This document shows, one piece after another, positions 41,547-51,116 of a stretch of DNA of 64,000 bases. The notes under the pieces were generated by a model. That model saw only the letters and a list, made by a program, of their open reading frames with translations, made no database searches and was not told the DNA's origin. A program made the translations under genes and the position numbers. This stretch comes from JALNZF01 sp964447405 (lineage in GTDB: Bacteria; Nitrospirota; UBA9217), in assembly GCA_964447405.1 (NCBI GenBank), contig CAYUSP010000001.1, positions 372,001 to 436,000 on the forward strand, given 5' to 3'. Position 1 is the first letter of the stretch. Each line of letters starts with the position of its first letter.

Positions 41547-43991
41547 ATGAGCATGAGGAGATTGGCTATCTGGGTATTGGTGTTGTGTTTGCCGATCATG
41601 GTGGTCGGATGCAGCAGCAAAGGTGGTTCGACATCCACCAGTGACAACACTACAACGACAACCAGCAGCGGAGGTACAACACAGGCTCTGCAAGTTGCGG
41701 ATAAAGTGAGCGTGGTGGACGCTAAGTTGTCCGGTTCGGTCGCCGGAGTTGCGCCATTGCATATCGGATTGTTCAAAGTAACAGCAGCTGATTTTGCAGC
41801 GACCACGGACTATAAAAAGGACAAGACGCAGGTCTGGGTTTCGGAAAGATCAGCTGAAGCGTTCAACACGATCAATAATATTCTCTGTGTGGTCGCCCAG
41901 ACCAAGTATGATGTAATGCTGAATAAGGGCGCCTACATCGCTTTGATCGATGAGACTCAGTGCGATGCGAGCAAATCCGATGCCTCGAATGCGGGCGGAG
42001 GTTCTGCAGAGCAGTCATCGTCATCAAATGCGCCGAGCTATACGACTTTCGTGGTTAATTCCTCCCGCGTGGATAATTCCTCGCCTGAGATCGCCAAGGT
42101 CTGGGTCCATGAAAAAGGAAAATCAGGCGGTAGTGGTATGGATGGTGAGCAGGTCATTTATGTAAAACTGACCATTACCGAAGGATTAAGCGACACGAAT
42201 CCCTATGGCCTTTTTCATATGGAGTTTCTCGGGCATCCTGCAACCAACGGTGTTGTAGATACGAGCCAGGTCATGATGAAGGGCGTGCTGAAATCAGAGA
42301 AGGATGCTGCGACCGGGAAGGTTATCCTGAAGTTCGCTGAGCAGAGTTTTGGACCGTGGGCTGGCGAGTCAAAAATAGCCCTTGACAGAAGCGGGGATGG
42401 ATTGAGCGGAACAGGGTCCGTCTATCAAGGACACGTTGAAAATGGAACGCCGGTCACGTCGACCTTTAATATCGCATTCAATCAGGACTTCTTCCTCCGG
42501 AACGACGGTTCCACGTCAGTCTGCCTGGACAGAAACCAGTTCGATGAGAGCGCATGGCGGTATGGACTGTATGATTCAGCGGGAGCACGGGTAAACCGCA
42601 ATTCAGGGTTCTCGGTGAATACCAAGGCCGATGGTTCTGGCAAGTACGGCTTTATCGGATACTGGGGTCTCTGGATCGATAACAATGTTGTTTTGAGCAA
42701 CGGCGACGCACTTTATAAATTTGACTACAGCAGCAATACCGCGACACCGTATACGGTTTTTAAATCAGGCGGCAAGTTGAAGAAGCATACTAAAAAGGCT
42801 ATGACCCTGGGCGAGGTAAAGGGAATCCCGCTCAACTATTCAATATGCGGTCAGAATGGCTGCTCAAACTATCAGGTTGTATGGAACGGCACGGATCAGA
42901 AATTCTATACCGTTGCCCAAATGCCGCAGAACTGCAGCAATAACTGCCAGTGGCAGGTACTGGCGACAGCGGTTGCTTTGGATCTGACTGCGCTGCAGTG
43001 GGGTGAGCTCAACTTCTGGTCGCAGTCCCTTGGTGGGCAAGTACGTGTACCTCTGAGCAATTGCACTCAGACCTTCCCGCAGGGAGCACCACCCATTACC
43101 TCTTGCGATGCACCAGCGAATGCAACGAACATCGTCTTTTTTGCGGAAGATATGGTCTATCCGACCGATACGATCCCTGCATCTCTGTCCTGCTATGACA
43201 ATTGTCCGCAGGTCGATGCCAATGGCGAAGCATATACTACCATGATGAACTCGGGACCGTCCAACACCGCCACGACCTATACATTTGACAGCACGACCAT
43301 GGTCTTGAAAGACGCCCTAGCTCGTCCTGTGATCATGTCCGTGGCGACAACAACGAATCAGTGGGGTGTCATGAGCGGTGCATTGTTCGAGCCGACATCC
43401 ACCAATCTGACGGCACTTGGCTGTCCCTGGAATGTTAACCAGGTCTGTGGTTGGAAGGCATGGAGCGCTCTGGACGTTTTCTATACATGGGAAACAGGTC
43501 CGGGCAGCTGGAACCAGTTCTCAGCGCTCAAGGATGCCAACGGTACGGTCCTGAAGTTCGAACCCCCGCTGTCGATAAAATATGTTCACACCAAGGCCCC
43601 CTATGTAGGTACGACCTTCATGCTGGACTATCAGGGTTTTGGAAATCTCAATGGAATTCCGGGTAAGTGCGTAAACATGGATACCGGTCTAGAGGTGCAA
43701 TGTGATAACAACCGGTCGATTCGCTGGGTGCCCGCATACGTAATATCACCAGTCAAGGCAGACGGGTCGCTCACCACAGTAACCGCTGACATAGCAGGCA
43801 GCACGGTCACCTACTATGTGAAACCGCTTGAGCTTGAACAGCGAATGTTGAAGGTAAACACCGGCTGCACCGGACTGACCATGACAACCTATACCCTGCC
43901 AAGTGTCACTTCAGATTGGACAGATCCCGCGATCGGGACCGAGCCCGTCATTACCGCAGCTCCGGCTGTTGTTGGCGGTGTGGTACAGTAA
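41547..43991 (+). CDS. Large secreted lipoprotein, unknown function
   Basis: An 814-residue protein with a lipoprotein signal (IMVVGC), then a Ser/Thr linker (STSTSDNTTTTTSSGGTT) and a long beta-rich mature part. Many Cys occur in pairs (CGQNGC, NCSNNC, CYDNC), suggesting disulfides or bound cofactors, but there is no CxxCH heme site. Related large lipoproteins exist in metal-reducing anaerobes; I cannot name a family. A GGAGGG ribosome site and a sigma-54-type promoter precede it, and a strong terminator follows, so it is its own transcript. Confidence 0.7.
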   Translation: MSMRRLAIWVLVLCLPIMVVGCSSKGGSTSTSDNTTTTTSSGGTTQALQVADKVSVVDAKLSGSVAGVAPLHIGLFKVTAADFAATTDYKKDKTQVWVSERSAEAFNTINNILCVVAQTKYDVMLNKGAYIALIDETQCDASKSDASNAGGGSAEQSSSSNAPSYTTFVVNSSRVDNSSPEIAKVWVHEKGKSGGSGMDGEQVIYVKLTITEGLSDTNPYGLFHMEFLGHPATNGVVDTSQVMMKGVLKSEKDAATGKVILKFAEQSFGPWAGESKIALDRSGDGLSGTGSVYQGHVENGTPVTSTFNIAFNQDFFLRNDGSTSVCLDRNQFDESAWRYGLYDSAGARVNRNSGFSVNTKADGSGKYGFIGYWGLWIDNNVVLSNGDALYKFDYSSNTATPYTVFKSGGKLKKHTKKAMTLGEVKGIPLNYSICGQNGCSNYQVVWNGTDQKFYTVAQMPQNCSNNCQWQVLATAVALDLTALQWGELNFWSQSLGGQVRVPLSNCTQTFPQGAPPITSCDAPANATNIVFFAEDMVYPTDTIPASLSCYDNCPQVDANGEAYTTMMNSGPSNTATTYTFDSTTMVLKDALARPVIMSVATTTNQWGVMSGALFEPTSTNLTALGCPWNVNQVCGWKAWSALDVFYTWETGPGSWNQFSALKDANGTVLKFEPPLSIKYVHTKAPYVGTTFMLDYQGFGNLNGIPGKCVNMDTGLEVQCDNNRSIRWVPAYVISPVKADGSLTTVTADIAGSTVTYYVKPLELEQRMLKVNTGCTGLTMTTYTLPSVTSDWTDPAIGTEPVITAAPAVVGGVVQ

Positions 43992-44028
43992 CCTTCTCCG
44001 AAACGGACATAACCGTTTCTCCTTTTAA

Positions 44029-44062
44029 AGGGCGGGAAAACATCCCCGCCCGTTTTTTTTTG
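44029..44062 (+). terminator. Terminator after the large lipoprotein gene
   Basis: GGGCGGG pairs with CCCGCCC across GAAAACATC-like loop bases, followed by a run of ten T's. A smaller hairpin (AAACGG/CCGTTT, 44001-44018) precedes it. Confidence 0.9.
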
Positions 44063-44264
44063 CTCTGATTCCATAAAGGATTTTAATAGTATCAGTGCAT
44101 GAATTTATGAGCTAAGCGTTCATTTTTCTTGACATCATCTTGGTCATTATAATAACATAACCAGCCTTGCAGCAATAAACATGAAATCAAATCAGGTTGT
44201 TGGAATTATTTGAAAGAAATAGAGAAAGAAGTACTATTTTATTGAGGAGGAAGGAAATTCGAAC

Positions 44265-45299
44265 ATGGTAAAGACTTATTCTAACATCATCATCCTGCTC
44301 GTGATCGGAACATTCCTGCTTTTGGCGGCAAGCGCCGGATTTGCCTCGCAGGAAGCAGCACCGGTCGCTGCTGCATCCGCTGGACCAGCAGCAACGGGAC
44401 ATGGCGAGACAGGCGCCACGGTTGCGCCGGTACCCGCAGCAGTAACCTCCACAACCCCCTGGTGGGTATGGCCGCTGGCCTTGTTCATCGTTACATTCAT
44501 CCTCGGCATCCTTGCAGTGCTCGGCGGGGTGGGCGGTGGAGTGCTCTTTGTGCCGATTGTGGGCGGATTCTTCCCGTTCCATATCGACTTCGTGAGGGGC
44601 GCCGGTCTGCTCGTGGCGCTTGCGGGAGCGCTTGCTGCCGGGCCGGGTCTTCTCAAACGGAACCTGGCGAGCATCAGGCTGGCAATACCCGTGGCAATTA
44701 TCGCCTCGTCAGCTGCGATCGGCGGCGCTATGATCGGCCTCGCACTCTCCGCTAATGTGATCAACACACTGCTTGGCGCCACCATCCTGTTCATCGTGGT
44801 CATCATGGCCACGGCGAAAAAATCCGATTTCCCCATTGTACCAAAGCCTGACAACCTTGCGCAGAGCCTTGGCATCATGGGCATTTACCGGGAAGAGTCG
44901 CTCGGCAAGGACGTGGAGTGGACAGTCCACAAAACGCCGCTGGGCCTTGCGATGTTTGTGATTATCGGCATCATGGCTGGTATGTTCGGCCTTGGCGCAG
45001 GATGGGCGAACGTGCCTGTTCTGAACCTGATGATGGGTGCGCCGCTCAAGATTTCGGTGGCTACCAGCAAGTTTCTTCTTTCCATCACCGACACCTCGGC
45101 GGCATGGGTGTACTTAAACCAGGGCGCGGTCCTGCCGATGATCGTGGTGCCGTCGCTCGTTGGCATTATGCTCGGATCGATCATAGGTGTGAAGATACTC
45201 GCCAAGTCCAAACCCAAAGCCATCAAGTGGATGGTCATCGGTCTCCTGCTTTTTGCAGGACTCAGGTCTCTGCTCAAGGGACTCGGAATCTGGAAATAG
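44265..45299 (+). CDS. TauE/SafE-family sulfite/organosulfonate exporter
   Basis: 344 residues. A signal-like first helix (res 8-28) and an Ala-rich periplasmic stretch precede about eight membrane helices. Family repeats are clear: LGGVGGGVLFVPIVGGFFP in the first half and GMFGLGAGWANVPVLNLMMG in the second. TauE/SafE proteins export sulfite, sulfoacetate or related anions. A strong GAGGAGG site precedes the ATG. The next gene follows by 12 bp and encodes its usual small membrane partner. Confidence 0.88.
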   Translation: MVKTYSNIIILLVIGTFLLLAASAGFASQEAAPVAAASAGPAATGHGETGATVAPVPAAVTSTTPWWVWPLALFIVTFILGILAVLGGVGGGVLFVPIVGGFFPFHIDFVRGAGLLVALAGALAAGPGLLKRNLASIRLAIPVAIIASSAAIGGAMIGLALSANVINTLLGATILFIVVIMATAKKSDFPIVPKPDNLAQSLGIMGIYREESLGKDVEWTVHKTPLGLAMFVIIGIMAGMFGLGAGWANVPVLNLMMGAPLKISVATSKFLLSITDTSAAWVYLNQGAVLPMIVVPSLVGIMLGSIIGVKILAKSKPKAIKWMVIGLLLFAGLRSLLKGLGIWK

Positions 45300-45311
45300 G
45301 AGAAATGAATA

Positions 45312-45734
45312 ATGACGAACGTAAAAAGCAATAAAGCATCTGAAGAACAAATGGCATATGCAAATGTTCTTAATATTGGCATGTGGTTGGGGCTTGCCGT
45401 TCTCGTGATCACCTTCTTTGTCTACCTCTCGGGGATTCTTCCAAGCTATGTTCCGATCGATGATTTGCCAAAATATTGGACCATGAGAGTACATGACTAT
45501 AATGTTGCTCTCCATGCGCCCACGGGGTGGGGATGGGCGGCACTCGTCGGAAAAGGCGATTACCTGAATTTTATCGGCATTGCCATTCTGTCAGGCCTTA
45601 CGATTCTGTGCTACATCGTAATCCTGCCGATCCTGATCAGGAAAAAGGACACAGCGTACGTGGTCATTGCAGTTGTTGAAATATTGGTGCTTTCGCTGGC
45701 GGCAAGCGGTCTCTTGAAGGTCGGCGGACATTAA
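45312..45734 (+). CDS. DUF1634-like membrane protein, partner of TauE
   Basis: 140 residues with three hydrophobic helices (about 20-42, 85-105, 115-135) and the segment LPKYWTMRVHDYNVALHAPTG between the first and second. This layout fits the DUF1634 group, which sits next to TauE/SafE genes. It is probably an accessory subunit of the exporter. A hairpin terminator ends the pair. Confidence 0.68.
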   Translation: MTNVKSNKASEEQMAYANVLNIGMWLGLAVLVITFFVYLSGILPSYVPIDDLPKYWTMRVHDYNVALHAPTGWGWAALVGKGDYLNFIGIAILSGLTILCYIVILPILIRKKDTAYVVIAVVEILVLSLAASGLLKVGGH

Positions 45735-45767
45735 GTAATCCGGGCAGCAATATAGCGAATTTATTGG

Positions 45768-45795
45768 AGGGCGGCTGAATGGCCGCCCTTTTTTA
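45768..45795 (+). terminator. Terminator after the TauE/DUF1634 pair
   Basis: AGGGCGGC pairs with GCCGCCCT, 8-bp stem, 6-nt loop, followed by TTTTTATTTT. Strong Rho-independent form. Confidence 0.92.
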
Positions 45796-45804
45796 TTTTC
45801 CTCC

Positions 45805-45833
45805 TTGACTTCATTTGTTGAGTGCAATATAAA
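45805..45833 (+). promoter_or_regulatory. Sigma-70-like promoter of the SulP gene
   Basis: TTGACT (45805-45810), 17 bp, TATAAA (45828-45833). The -10 box overlaps an in-frame ATG (45833), and transcription would start near 45840, which rules that ATG out as start if the promoter is right. Confidence 0.55.
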
Positions 45834-45862
45834 TGAATGCACATTATGAAGAGGAGCCAATT

Positions 45863-47602
45863 GTGCCGCAGTCAAAGCTTGAGCCGAAACTCTGGACCGT
45901 TCTTCGTGAAGGGTATACAGGCGAAACGTTTGTTAAAGACCTGACAGCCGGGATCATCGTCGGCATCGTTGCTCTGCCGCTCGCGATCGCGTTCGGGATC
46001 GCATCAGGAGTAACACCCGAGCAGGGGTTGTATACCGCAATCATCGCGGGTTTTCTCATTTCCGTGCTGAGCGGCAGCCGTGTGCAGATCGGCGGGCCGA
46101 CAGGCGCTTTCATCGTTATCATCTACGGAGTCATCCAAAAATTCGGGTATGACGGTCTCGTGATTGCCACGATCATCGCGGGCATTCTTTTGGTGATCAT
46201 GGGCGTGGCGAAGATGGGAAGCGTCATCAAGTACATCCCGTATCCCGTCACCGTGGGATTCACCACGGGCATCGCTCTCATCATAGCTGTCGGCCAGCTC
46301 CGGGATTTTCTCGGGCTTCATATGGACAAAGTCCCTGCGGAGTTTATTGAGAAGGTCCGGTCCTATGCAGAACATGCCGGGTCAGTCAACCTGGAAGCGG
46401 CCGGAATAGGGATATTCACTCTCGTTATCGTTATGCTCTGGCCCCGCGTTACAAAACGCGTGCCGGGTTCACTCGTTGCCATCATCGCAACCACTGCTCT
46501 CGTACATTTGTTCGATCTGCCGGTGGAGACGATCGGGAGCAGGTTCGGCGCGGTTTCAAGTGCTATGCCATCCTTTCATCTACCCGTCATAACCTGGAGC
46601 AAGGTACCTGACCTGGTCTCGCCGGCTATTACCATCGCTTTGCTTGCGGGTATTGAATCGCTTCTCTCCGCGGTCGTAGCGGACGGCATGACAGGCAGGC
46701 GGCACCGTTCGAATATGGAACTGGTGGCCCAGGGTGTTGCCAATATTGTCTCACCGTTCTTCGGAGGGATCCCGGCAACGGGCGCCATAGCCCGGACAGC
46801 GACGAATATCAAGAACGGCGGCCTCACACCGGTTGCGGGCATCATCCATGCCGTGACGCTGCTCCTCATCATGCTGTTCTTTGGCAAGTGGGCTGCTTTG
46901 ATACCCATGGCTACCCTTGCGGGCATTCTGCTGGTTGTTGCCTATAACATGAGTGAGTGGCACCTGTTTGTGAAGATGTTCAAAAGCCCGAAGAGCGACA
47001 TTGCAGTGTTGCTCGTGACGTTTTTTCTGACCGTGCTTGTGGACCTGACGGTGGCGATTCAGGTTGGTGTAGTGCTGGCTGCGCTTCTCTTCATGCGGCG
47101 CATGGCGGATGTTACGCAGGTCGGATACATCACCTCGATGCTGGATGACGAGGTGGACACTTCTGACCAGGACCCGAACAGCATCAAGAGATATACGGTT
47201 CCGAAGGGCGTAGAGGTCTTCGAAGTCAACGGTCCGTTCTTCTTCGGAGCAGCGGACAGGTTCAAGCATGTCCTCTCGCTCATTGTACAGAAACCAAAAG
47301 TGCTCGTTCTCCGCATGCGAACTGTTTTGACCATGGATGCGACCGCGCTGCGTGCACTGGAGGAAGTGTATGATCAAACCCGTCGCGACGGGGCAACACT
47401 CCTGCTCGCGGGCGTGCATGCGCAGCCGCTCGTTGCCATGGACCGGGCGGGTTTGCTGGATAAAGTAGGCGTGGATAACGTATTTGAAAACGTCAATGAT
47501 GCGCTTAAGTACGCCCGAACCCTGGTCAGCACGTCGCAGGCAGCATGGCAGGAGTCGACTGTTCAGGAAGTTGCATGGGAGCGGAAGCTGGAGAAAAAAT
47601 AG
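45863..47602 (+). CDS. SulP-family anion permease with STAS domain
   Basis: 579 residues from the GTG at 45863, which has GAGGAG 6 nt upstream and lies downstream of the predicted transcription start; the ATG at 45833 would give 589. About ten to twelve membrane helices are seen, with the SulP signature LPLAIAFGIASGVTPEQGLYT and GGPTGAF in the first part. A cytoplasmic STAS domain (about 445-555, VEVFEVNGPFFFGAADRF) closes the protein. It carries sulfate, bicarbonate or another anion; which one is open. Located between a sulfite exporter and the Ehr complex. Confidence 0.9.
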   Translation: MPQSKLEPKLWTVLREGYTGETFVKDLTAGIIVGIVALPLAIAFGIASGVTPEQGLYTAIIAGFLISVLSGSRVQIGGPTGAFIVIIYGVIQKFGYDGLVIATIIAGILLVIMGVAKMGSVIKYIPYPVTVGFTTGIALIIAVGQLRDFLGLHMDKVPAEFIEKVRSYAEHAGSVNLEAAGIGIFTLVIVMLWPRVTKRVPGSLVAIIATTALVHLFDLPVETIGSRFGAVSSAMPSFHLPVITWSKVPDLVSPAITIALLAGIESLLSAVVADGMTGRRHRSNMELVAQGVANIVSPFFGGIPATGAIARTATNIKNGGLTPVAGIIHAVTLLLIMLFFGKWAALIPMATLAGILLVVAYNMSEWHLFVKMFKSPKSDIAVLLVTFFLTVLVDLTVAIQVGVVLAALLFMRRMADVTQVGYITSMLDDEVDTSDQDPNSIKRYTVPKGVEVFEVNGPFFFGAADRFKHVLSLIVQKPKVLVLRMRTVLTMDATALRALEEVYDQTRRDGATLLLAGVHAQPLVAMDRAGLLDKVGVDNVFENVNDALKYARTLVSTSQAAWQESTVQEVAWERKLEKK

Positions 47603-47854
47603 GGATGCCGTGCGGGGAATCTGCCGATTTTATCTTGACTCCCTTCCAGAGGTTGTAGTAAAGTCGTTTGCGTACGCTGTGTCATACTGTCAGCTACCGG
47701 TATTTGATAACATGTACGTTGAATCCTCTCACAGTTTGAAAACCAGGGATCGTCAGTTCCCTGTAGTCTTATCAAAACCCCGCTCTCACTGTCACAATAG
47801 CACGCCGTTTAATTATACTGAATTTGAATGTTCAGACTTTCAGTGGGTGAGGGC
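47603..47854. other. Leader region of the Ehr gene cluster
   Basis: No gene seen. TTGACT (47635-47640) with TAGTAA 15 bp on is a possible weak promoter; TATACT at about 47814 is another -10 candidate without a good -35. A GTGAGGG ribosome site stands just before the ATG at 47855. Confidence 0.4.
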
Positions 47855-49900
47855 ATGATACTCTCACCCCTCTCCCTTGTCGCACTTGCATTATTTCTTC
47901 TGTTCCTTGTCCTAGTTCTCACTCCAATACTTTATCGTAATCAGAAGCTTCTGGTAGTGATTGCCTTCCCGATCATTGCCGCCTCTTCACTTGCTGCGAC
48001 TGCCGCTGGTATCTGGGCAGTCTCATCCGGTGCGGTCCAGTCAGTTATCCTGCCCGCTGGTCTGCCTGACCTGCCGTTTCATTTGAGGCTTGACCTCTTG
48101 TCCAGCTACTTCCTTGTTGTCGTTGGTCTGCTCTCATGTTTCGTGTCTATTTATTCCATTGGATACGTCAGTGGATTCATCGGTCACCGGCCGGTGACCA
48201 GCCTCATTGTCTTTTTTGCCCTCTTTCTCGCAGGCATGTTTCTCGTGGTATTGGCAGATGATGCCCTGTTCTTTCTTATTGCCTGGGAAATGATGGCAGC
48301 TTCGTCCTACTTTCTGGTGCTTTTCGAGGATGAACGCATGGAAAACAGGAGAGCAGCGTTCCTGTATCTCGTGGTCGCCCATGTAGGGGCGATCGCGATC
48401 CTGCTTTCATTCGGCGTCATGGCAGGCCTCGCAACAGGGTTCACCGGGTTTCAATCATATACATTTGACGCTATGCGCGAAACAGAACTGCCAACGAGTC
48501 TCGCCACGCTGGCATTTCTTCTGGCATTTTTTGGATTTTCCGCCAAAGCGGGTGTTATCCCGCTCCATGTCTGGCTGCCTGAAGCCCACCCGGTTGCGCC
48601 GTCGAATGTCTCGGCACTCATGAGCGGCGTCATGCTGAAAACCGCGATCTACGGCATCGTACGCGTCGTATTCGACCTGATTGGCGACTTTCCCTGGTGG
48701 TGGGGGGCCATGGTCCTGGTGTTCGGCCTGGTATCCGCGGTCATGGGAGTTCTGTATGCCCTGATGCAGCATGATCTCAAACGGCTCCTTGCGTATCATT
48801 CCGTGGAAAACATCGGAATTATCCTGATCGGCATCGGACTCGCCATGATATTCACGTCATTCGACATGTCCCTGCTGGCTGCGCTCGCGCTGATCGCAGG
48901 TCTGTACCATACGCTGAATCATGCAATATTTAAAGGCCTTCTCTTCATGGGCGCGGGGGCTGTTTTGCAAGCAACCCATGAACGGAACATGGAGGAAATG
49001 GGCGGACTCATGCGCTTCATGCCCTGGACTGCTGTTCTTTTTCTCGTCGGCTGTGTATCGATCTCTGCGTTGCCGCCTTTTAACGGTTTCGTATCCGAGT
49101 GGCTGACCTACCAAGCTTTTTTACTGTCTCCGGCGCTTCCCAGCCCGCTATTGAACCTGCTCATTCCACTAGGCGCAGCGCTCCTCGCACTTACGAGCGC
49201 ACTTGCCGCAGCTTGTTTCGTGAAGGCCTTCGGTGTTACCTTTTTAGGCCAACGGCGGGGACACCATCACGGCCAGGTGCAGGAAGCAGGCTGGTCTATG
49301 CGGATCGGCATGCTGCTGGCTGCCATCACCTGCTTCGGGCTCGGCGTTTTCCCGACTGTTGTAATTCAATGGATGGACCCGATCGCGGAGGAACTGGTCG
49401 GCGGCACGATCGCGGCCTCGGCATCAGGATTCGGCTGGATGTGGCTCACTCCGATCGCGGCAGAACGGGCCTCCTATTCAGCGCCCATCGCATTCATGGG
49501 TATTCTGACCGTAGTAATCGTGGCCTATGTCGTGCTCCATGCCAGGCCGGGAGCCATAAAGCGGGTTCCACTCTGGGACTGCGGATTCGCTAAAGTGACC
49601 AGTCGGATGCAGTATACGGCAACATCCTTTTCCATGCCGCTTAGAAGGATCTTCGGTTTTCTCTTTCATATCAAGGAACATGTCCGACAGCTTCCGCCTG
49701 CCACACATCCAGCTTTTCCCGAGCGAATGCACTACCATTTGAGGGTTCGGGACCGTTTCTGGGGCTGGTTGTATCAGCCAATCGTTGATGCAAGCTTCTG
49801 GTTGTCGCGCAGGATTGGACGGATGCAGCATGGACGCATCCAGGTTTATCTCATCTATTCGTTTGTGACGATCCTGGTGCTGCTGATCTTTTCGAGGTGA
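47855..49900 (+). CDS. Ehr/Hyf complex subunit B (ND5-like antiporter-type subunit)
   Basis: 681 residues from the ATG at 47855. It has at least fourteen membrane helices of the Mrp/ND5 antiporter family, with the central proton-channel residues in GFSAKAGVIPLHVWLPEAHP and ALMSGVMLKTAIYG. The C-terminal part (LWDCGF, HIKEHVRQLPP) is typical of HyfB/HycC. It would translocate protons or Na+ in a membrane complex with the subunits encoded at 50039, 51117 and 55163. A dispersed repeat follows the stop. Confidence 0.92.
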   Translation: MILSPLSLVALALFLLFLVLVLTPILYRNQKLLVVIAFPIIAASSLAATAAGIWAVSSGAVQSVILPAGLPDLPFHLRLDLLSSYFLVVVGLLSCFVSIYSIGYVSGFIGHRPVTSLIVFFALFLAGMFLVVLADDALFFLIAWEMMAASSYFLVLFEDERMENRRAAFLYLVVAHVGAIAILLSFGVMAGLATGFTGFQSYTFDAMRETELPTSLATLAFLLAFFGFSAKAGVIPLHVWLPEAHPVAPSNVSALMSGVMLKTAIYGIVRVVFDLIGDFPWWWGAMVLVFGLVSAVMGVLYALMQHDLKRLLAYHSVENIGIILIGIGLAMIFTSFDMSLLAALALIAGLYHTLNHAIFKGLLFMGAGAVLQATHERNMEEMGGLMRFMPWTAVLFLVGCVSISALPPFNGFVSEWLTYQAFLLSPALPSPLLNLLIPLGAALLALTSALAAACFVKAFGVTFLGQRRGHHHGQVQEAGWSMRIGMLLAAITCFGLGVFPTVVIQWMDPIAEELVGGTIAASASGFGWMWLTPIAAERASYSAPIAFMGILTVVIVAYVVLHARPGAIKRVPLWDCGFAKVTSRMQYTATSFSMPLRRIFGFLFHIKEHVRQLPPATHPAFPERMHYHLRVRDRFWGWLYQPIVDASFWLSRRIGRMQHGRIQVYLIYSFVTILVLLIFSR

Positions 49901-49904
49901 TATA

Positions 49905-49947
49905 AACCACGGATTCTGCTTCGCAGCACACACTGATCAACACGGTT
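49905..49947. repeat. Dispersed AACCACGG...GGTT repeat
   Basis: The segment from AACCACGG to CACGGTT resembles the element at 58385-58468 (AACCACGG, GCTTCGC, CCGTGGTT). It separates hyfB from hyfC homologues. Non-coding. Confidence 0.5.
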
Positions 49948-50038
49948 AAGAAAAACATATCATGAAGTCGGCTATACCGTGTACGAAGAAGTTGCCCGTG
50001 GTCACATTATATTTTGCATATCTTTTCAGGAGCTGTCG

Positions 50039-50983
50039 TTGACCATTCACCCCTTACTCATAGAGATTTTACAATTCGCCTTGGTTCTTTTTGTGGCCCC
50101 GTTATTCGCGGGTTGGGTGAAGATGGTGAAATGCTGGTTTCAGGGCCGCACCTCGCCGAGCATTTTCCAACCCTACCGAGATATCAGGAAGCTTCTTTCA
50201 AAAGACGTAGTGCTGGCTGAGAATGCGTCCTGGATCTTCCGCTTCACGCCATACCTCGTATTTGGCGTGTCGGTCATGGCTGGAGGCATTATCCCGATGC
50301 TATCGACAGACCTTCCACTCTCAGCAACGGCTGATGTGATAGCTCTTGTTGCGCTCTTCGCCATCGCGCGGTTCTTTACAGCATTAGCAGGCATGGATAT
50401 CGGGACTGCTTTTGGAGGTATGGGGTCAAGCAGGGAAATGACAATCGCATCTCTTGCGGAACCCGCCATGCTTATGGCGGTCTTTGCGGTTTCCCTGGTG
50501 GCAAAATCCACATCGCTATCGCAAATGACGCTGGTAATCTCTGAGGGGCATGCCATGCTCAGGCCGTCTCTGGTTTTCGCGCTTCTCGCGTTCATTCTCA
50601 TCGCTCTGGCAGAGACGGGGAGGGTGCCGGTGGATAATCCCGCGACCCACCTGGAGCTTACCATGATCCACGAGGCCATGATCCTGGAGTACTCCGGCAG
50701 GCACCTGGCACTCATAGAATGGGCCGGTATGATGAAGCTTTACCTGTTCACCGTGCTCGGGATCGCGGCGTTCTTTCCCTGGGGCATCGCGCAGAGTGAC
50801 AGTCTGGCGCCCGTGATTCTGGCATTCCCCATTCTTTTGCTCAAACTCGCGTTTGTCGGACTGGGCCTCGTGATGATAGAGACCGGTCTGGCGAAGATGC
50901 GGATCTTCCGGATAACCGAGTTCCTCGGTTCGGCATTTCTCTTCGCGACACTTGGGATGATGTCGTATTTTATGCTGGAGTAG
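50039..50983 (+). CDS. Ehr/Hyf complex subunit C (NuoH-like)
   Basis: 314 residues from a TTG at 50039, with CAGGAG 6 nt upstream; the frame is open another 60 bp, but with no ribosome site and non-conserved sequence. About eight membrane helices. The family loop AETGRVPVDNPATHLELTMIHE (split here: AETGRVPVDNPATHLELTM then IHEAM) is equivalent to the quinone-site/coupling loop of NuoH and HyfC. It links the hydrophilic arm to the antiporter-type subunits. Confidence 0.9.
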   Translation: MTIHPLLIEILQFALVLFVAPLFAGWVKMVKCWFQGRTSPSIFQPYRDIRKLLSKDVVLAENASWIFRFTPYLVFGVSVMAGGIIPMLSTDLPLSATADVIALVALFAIARFFTALAGMDIGTAFGGMGSSREMTIASLAEPAMLMAVFAVSLVAKSTSLSQMTLVISEGHAMLRPSLVFALLAFILIALAETGRVPVDNPATHLELTMIHEAMILEYSGRHLALIEWAGMMKLYLFTVLGIAAFFPWGIAQSDSLAPVILAFPILLLKLAFVGLGLVMIETGLAKMRIFRITEFLGSAFLFATLGMMSYFMLE

Positions 50984-51004
50984 GGGGAAGTGCAAAGGAT
51001 AAGG

Positions 51005-51032
51005 GCATGTAGCAAGTAGCATGTAGCAAGTA
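51005..51032. repeat. 14-bp direct tandem repeat between subunit C and E genes
   Basis: GCATGTAGCAAGTA occurs twice without a gap, then GCA begins a third copy. It is similar in period to the repeat at 37495 but different in sequence. Confidence 0.85.
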
Positions 51033-51116
51033 GCACGGAACTCATAACAGGGGCCATGTAATAAGAATTTTGATTACCATGCAACTTGACCCATGCCCCT
51101 TGACCCTGAGGTTACC

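Noticed and set aside
44100..44170. TTGACA with TATAAT upstream of the TauE gene as a promoter
   Set aside because: The spacing is only 13 bp, too short for sigma-70; no alternative -35 at 16-18 bp fits.
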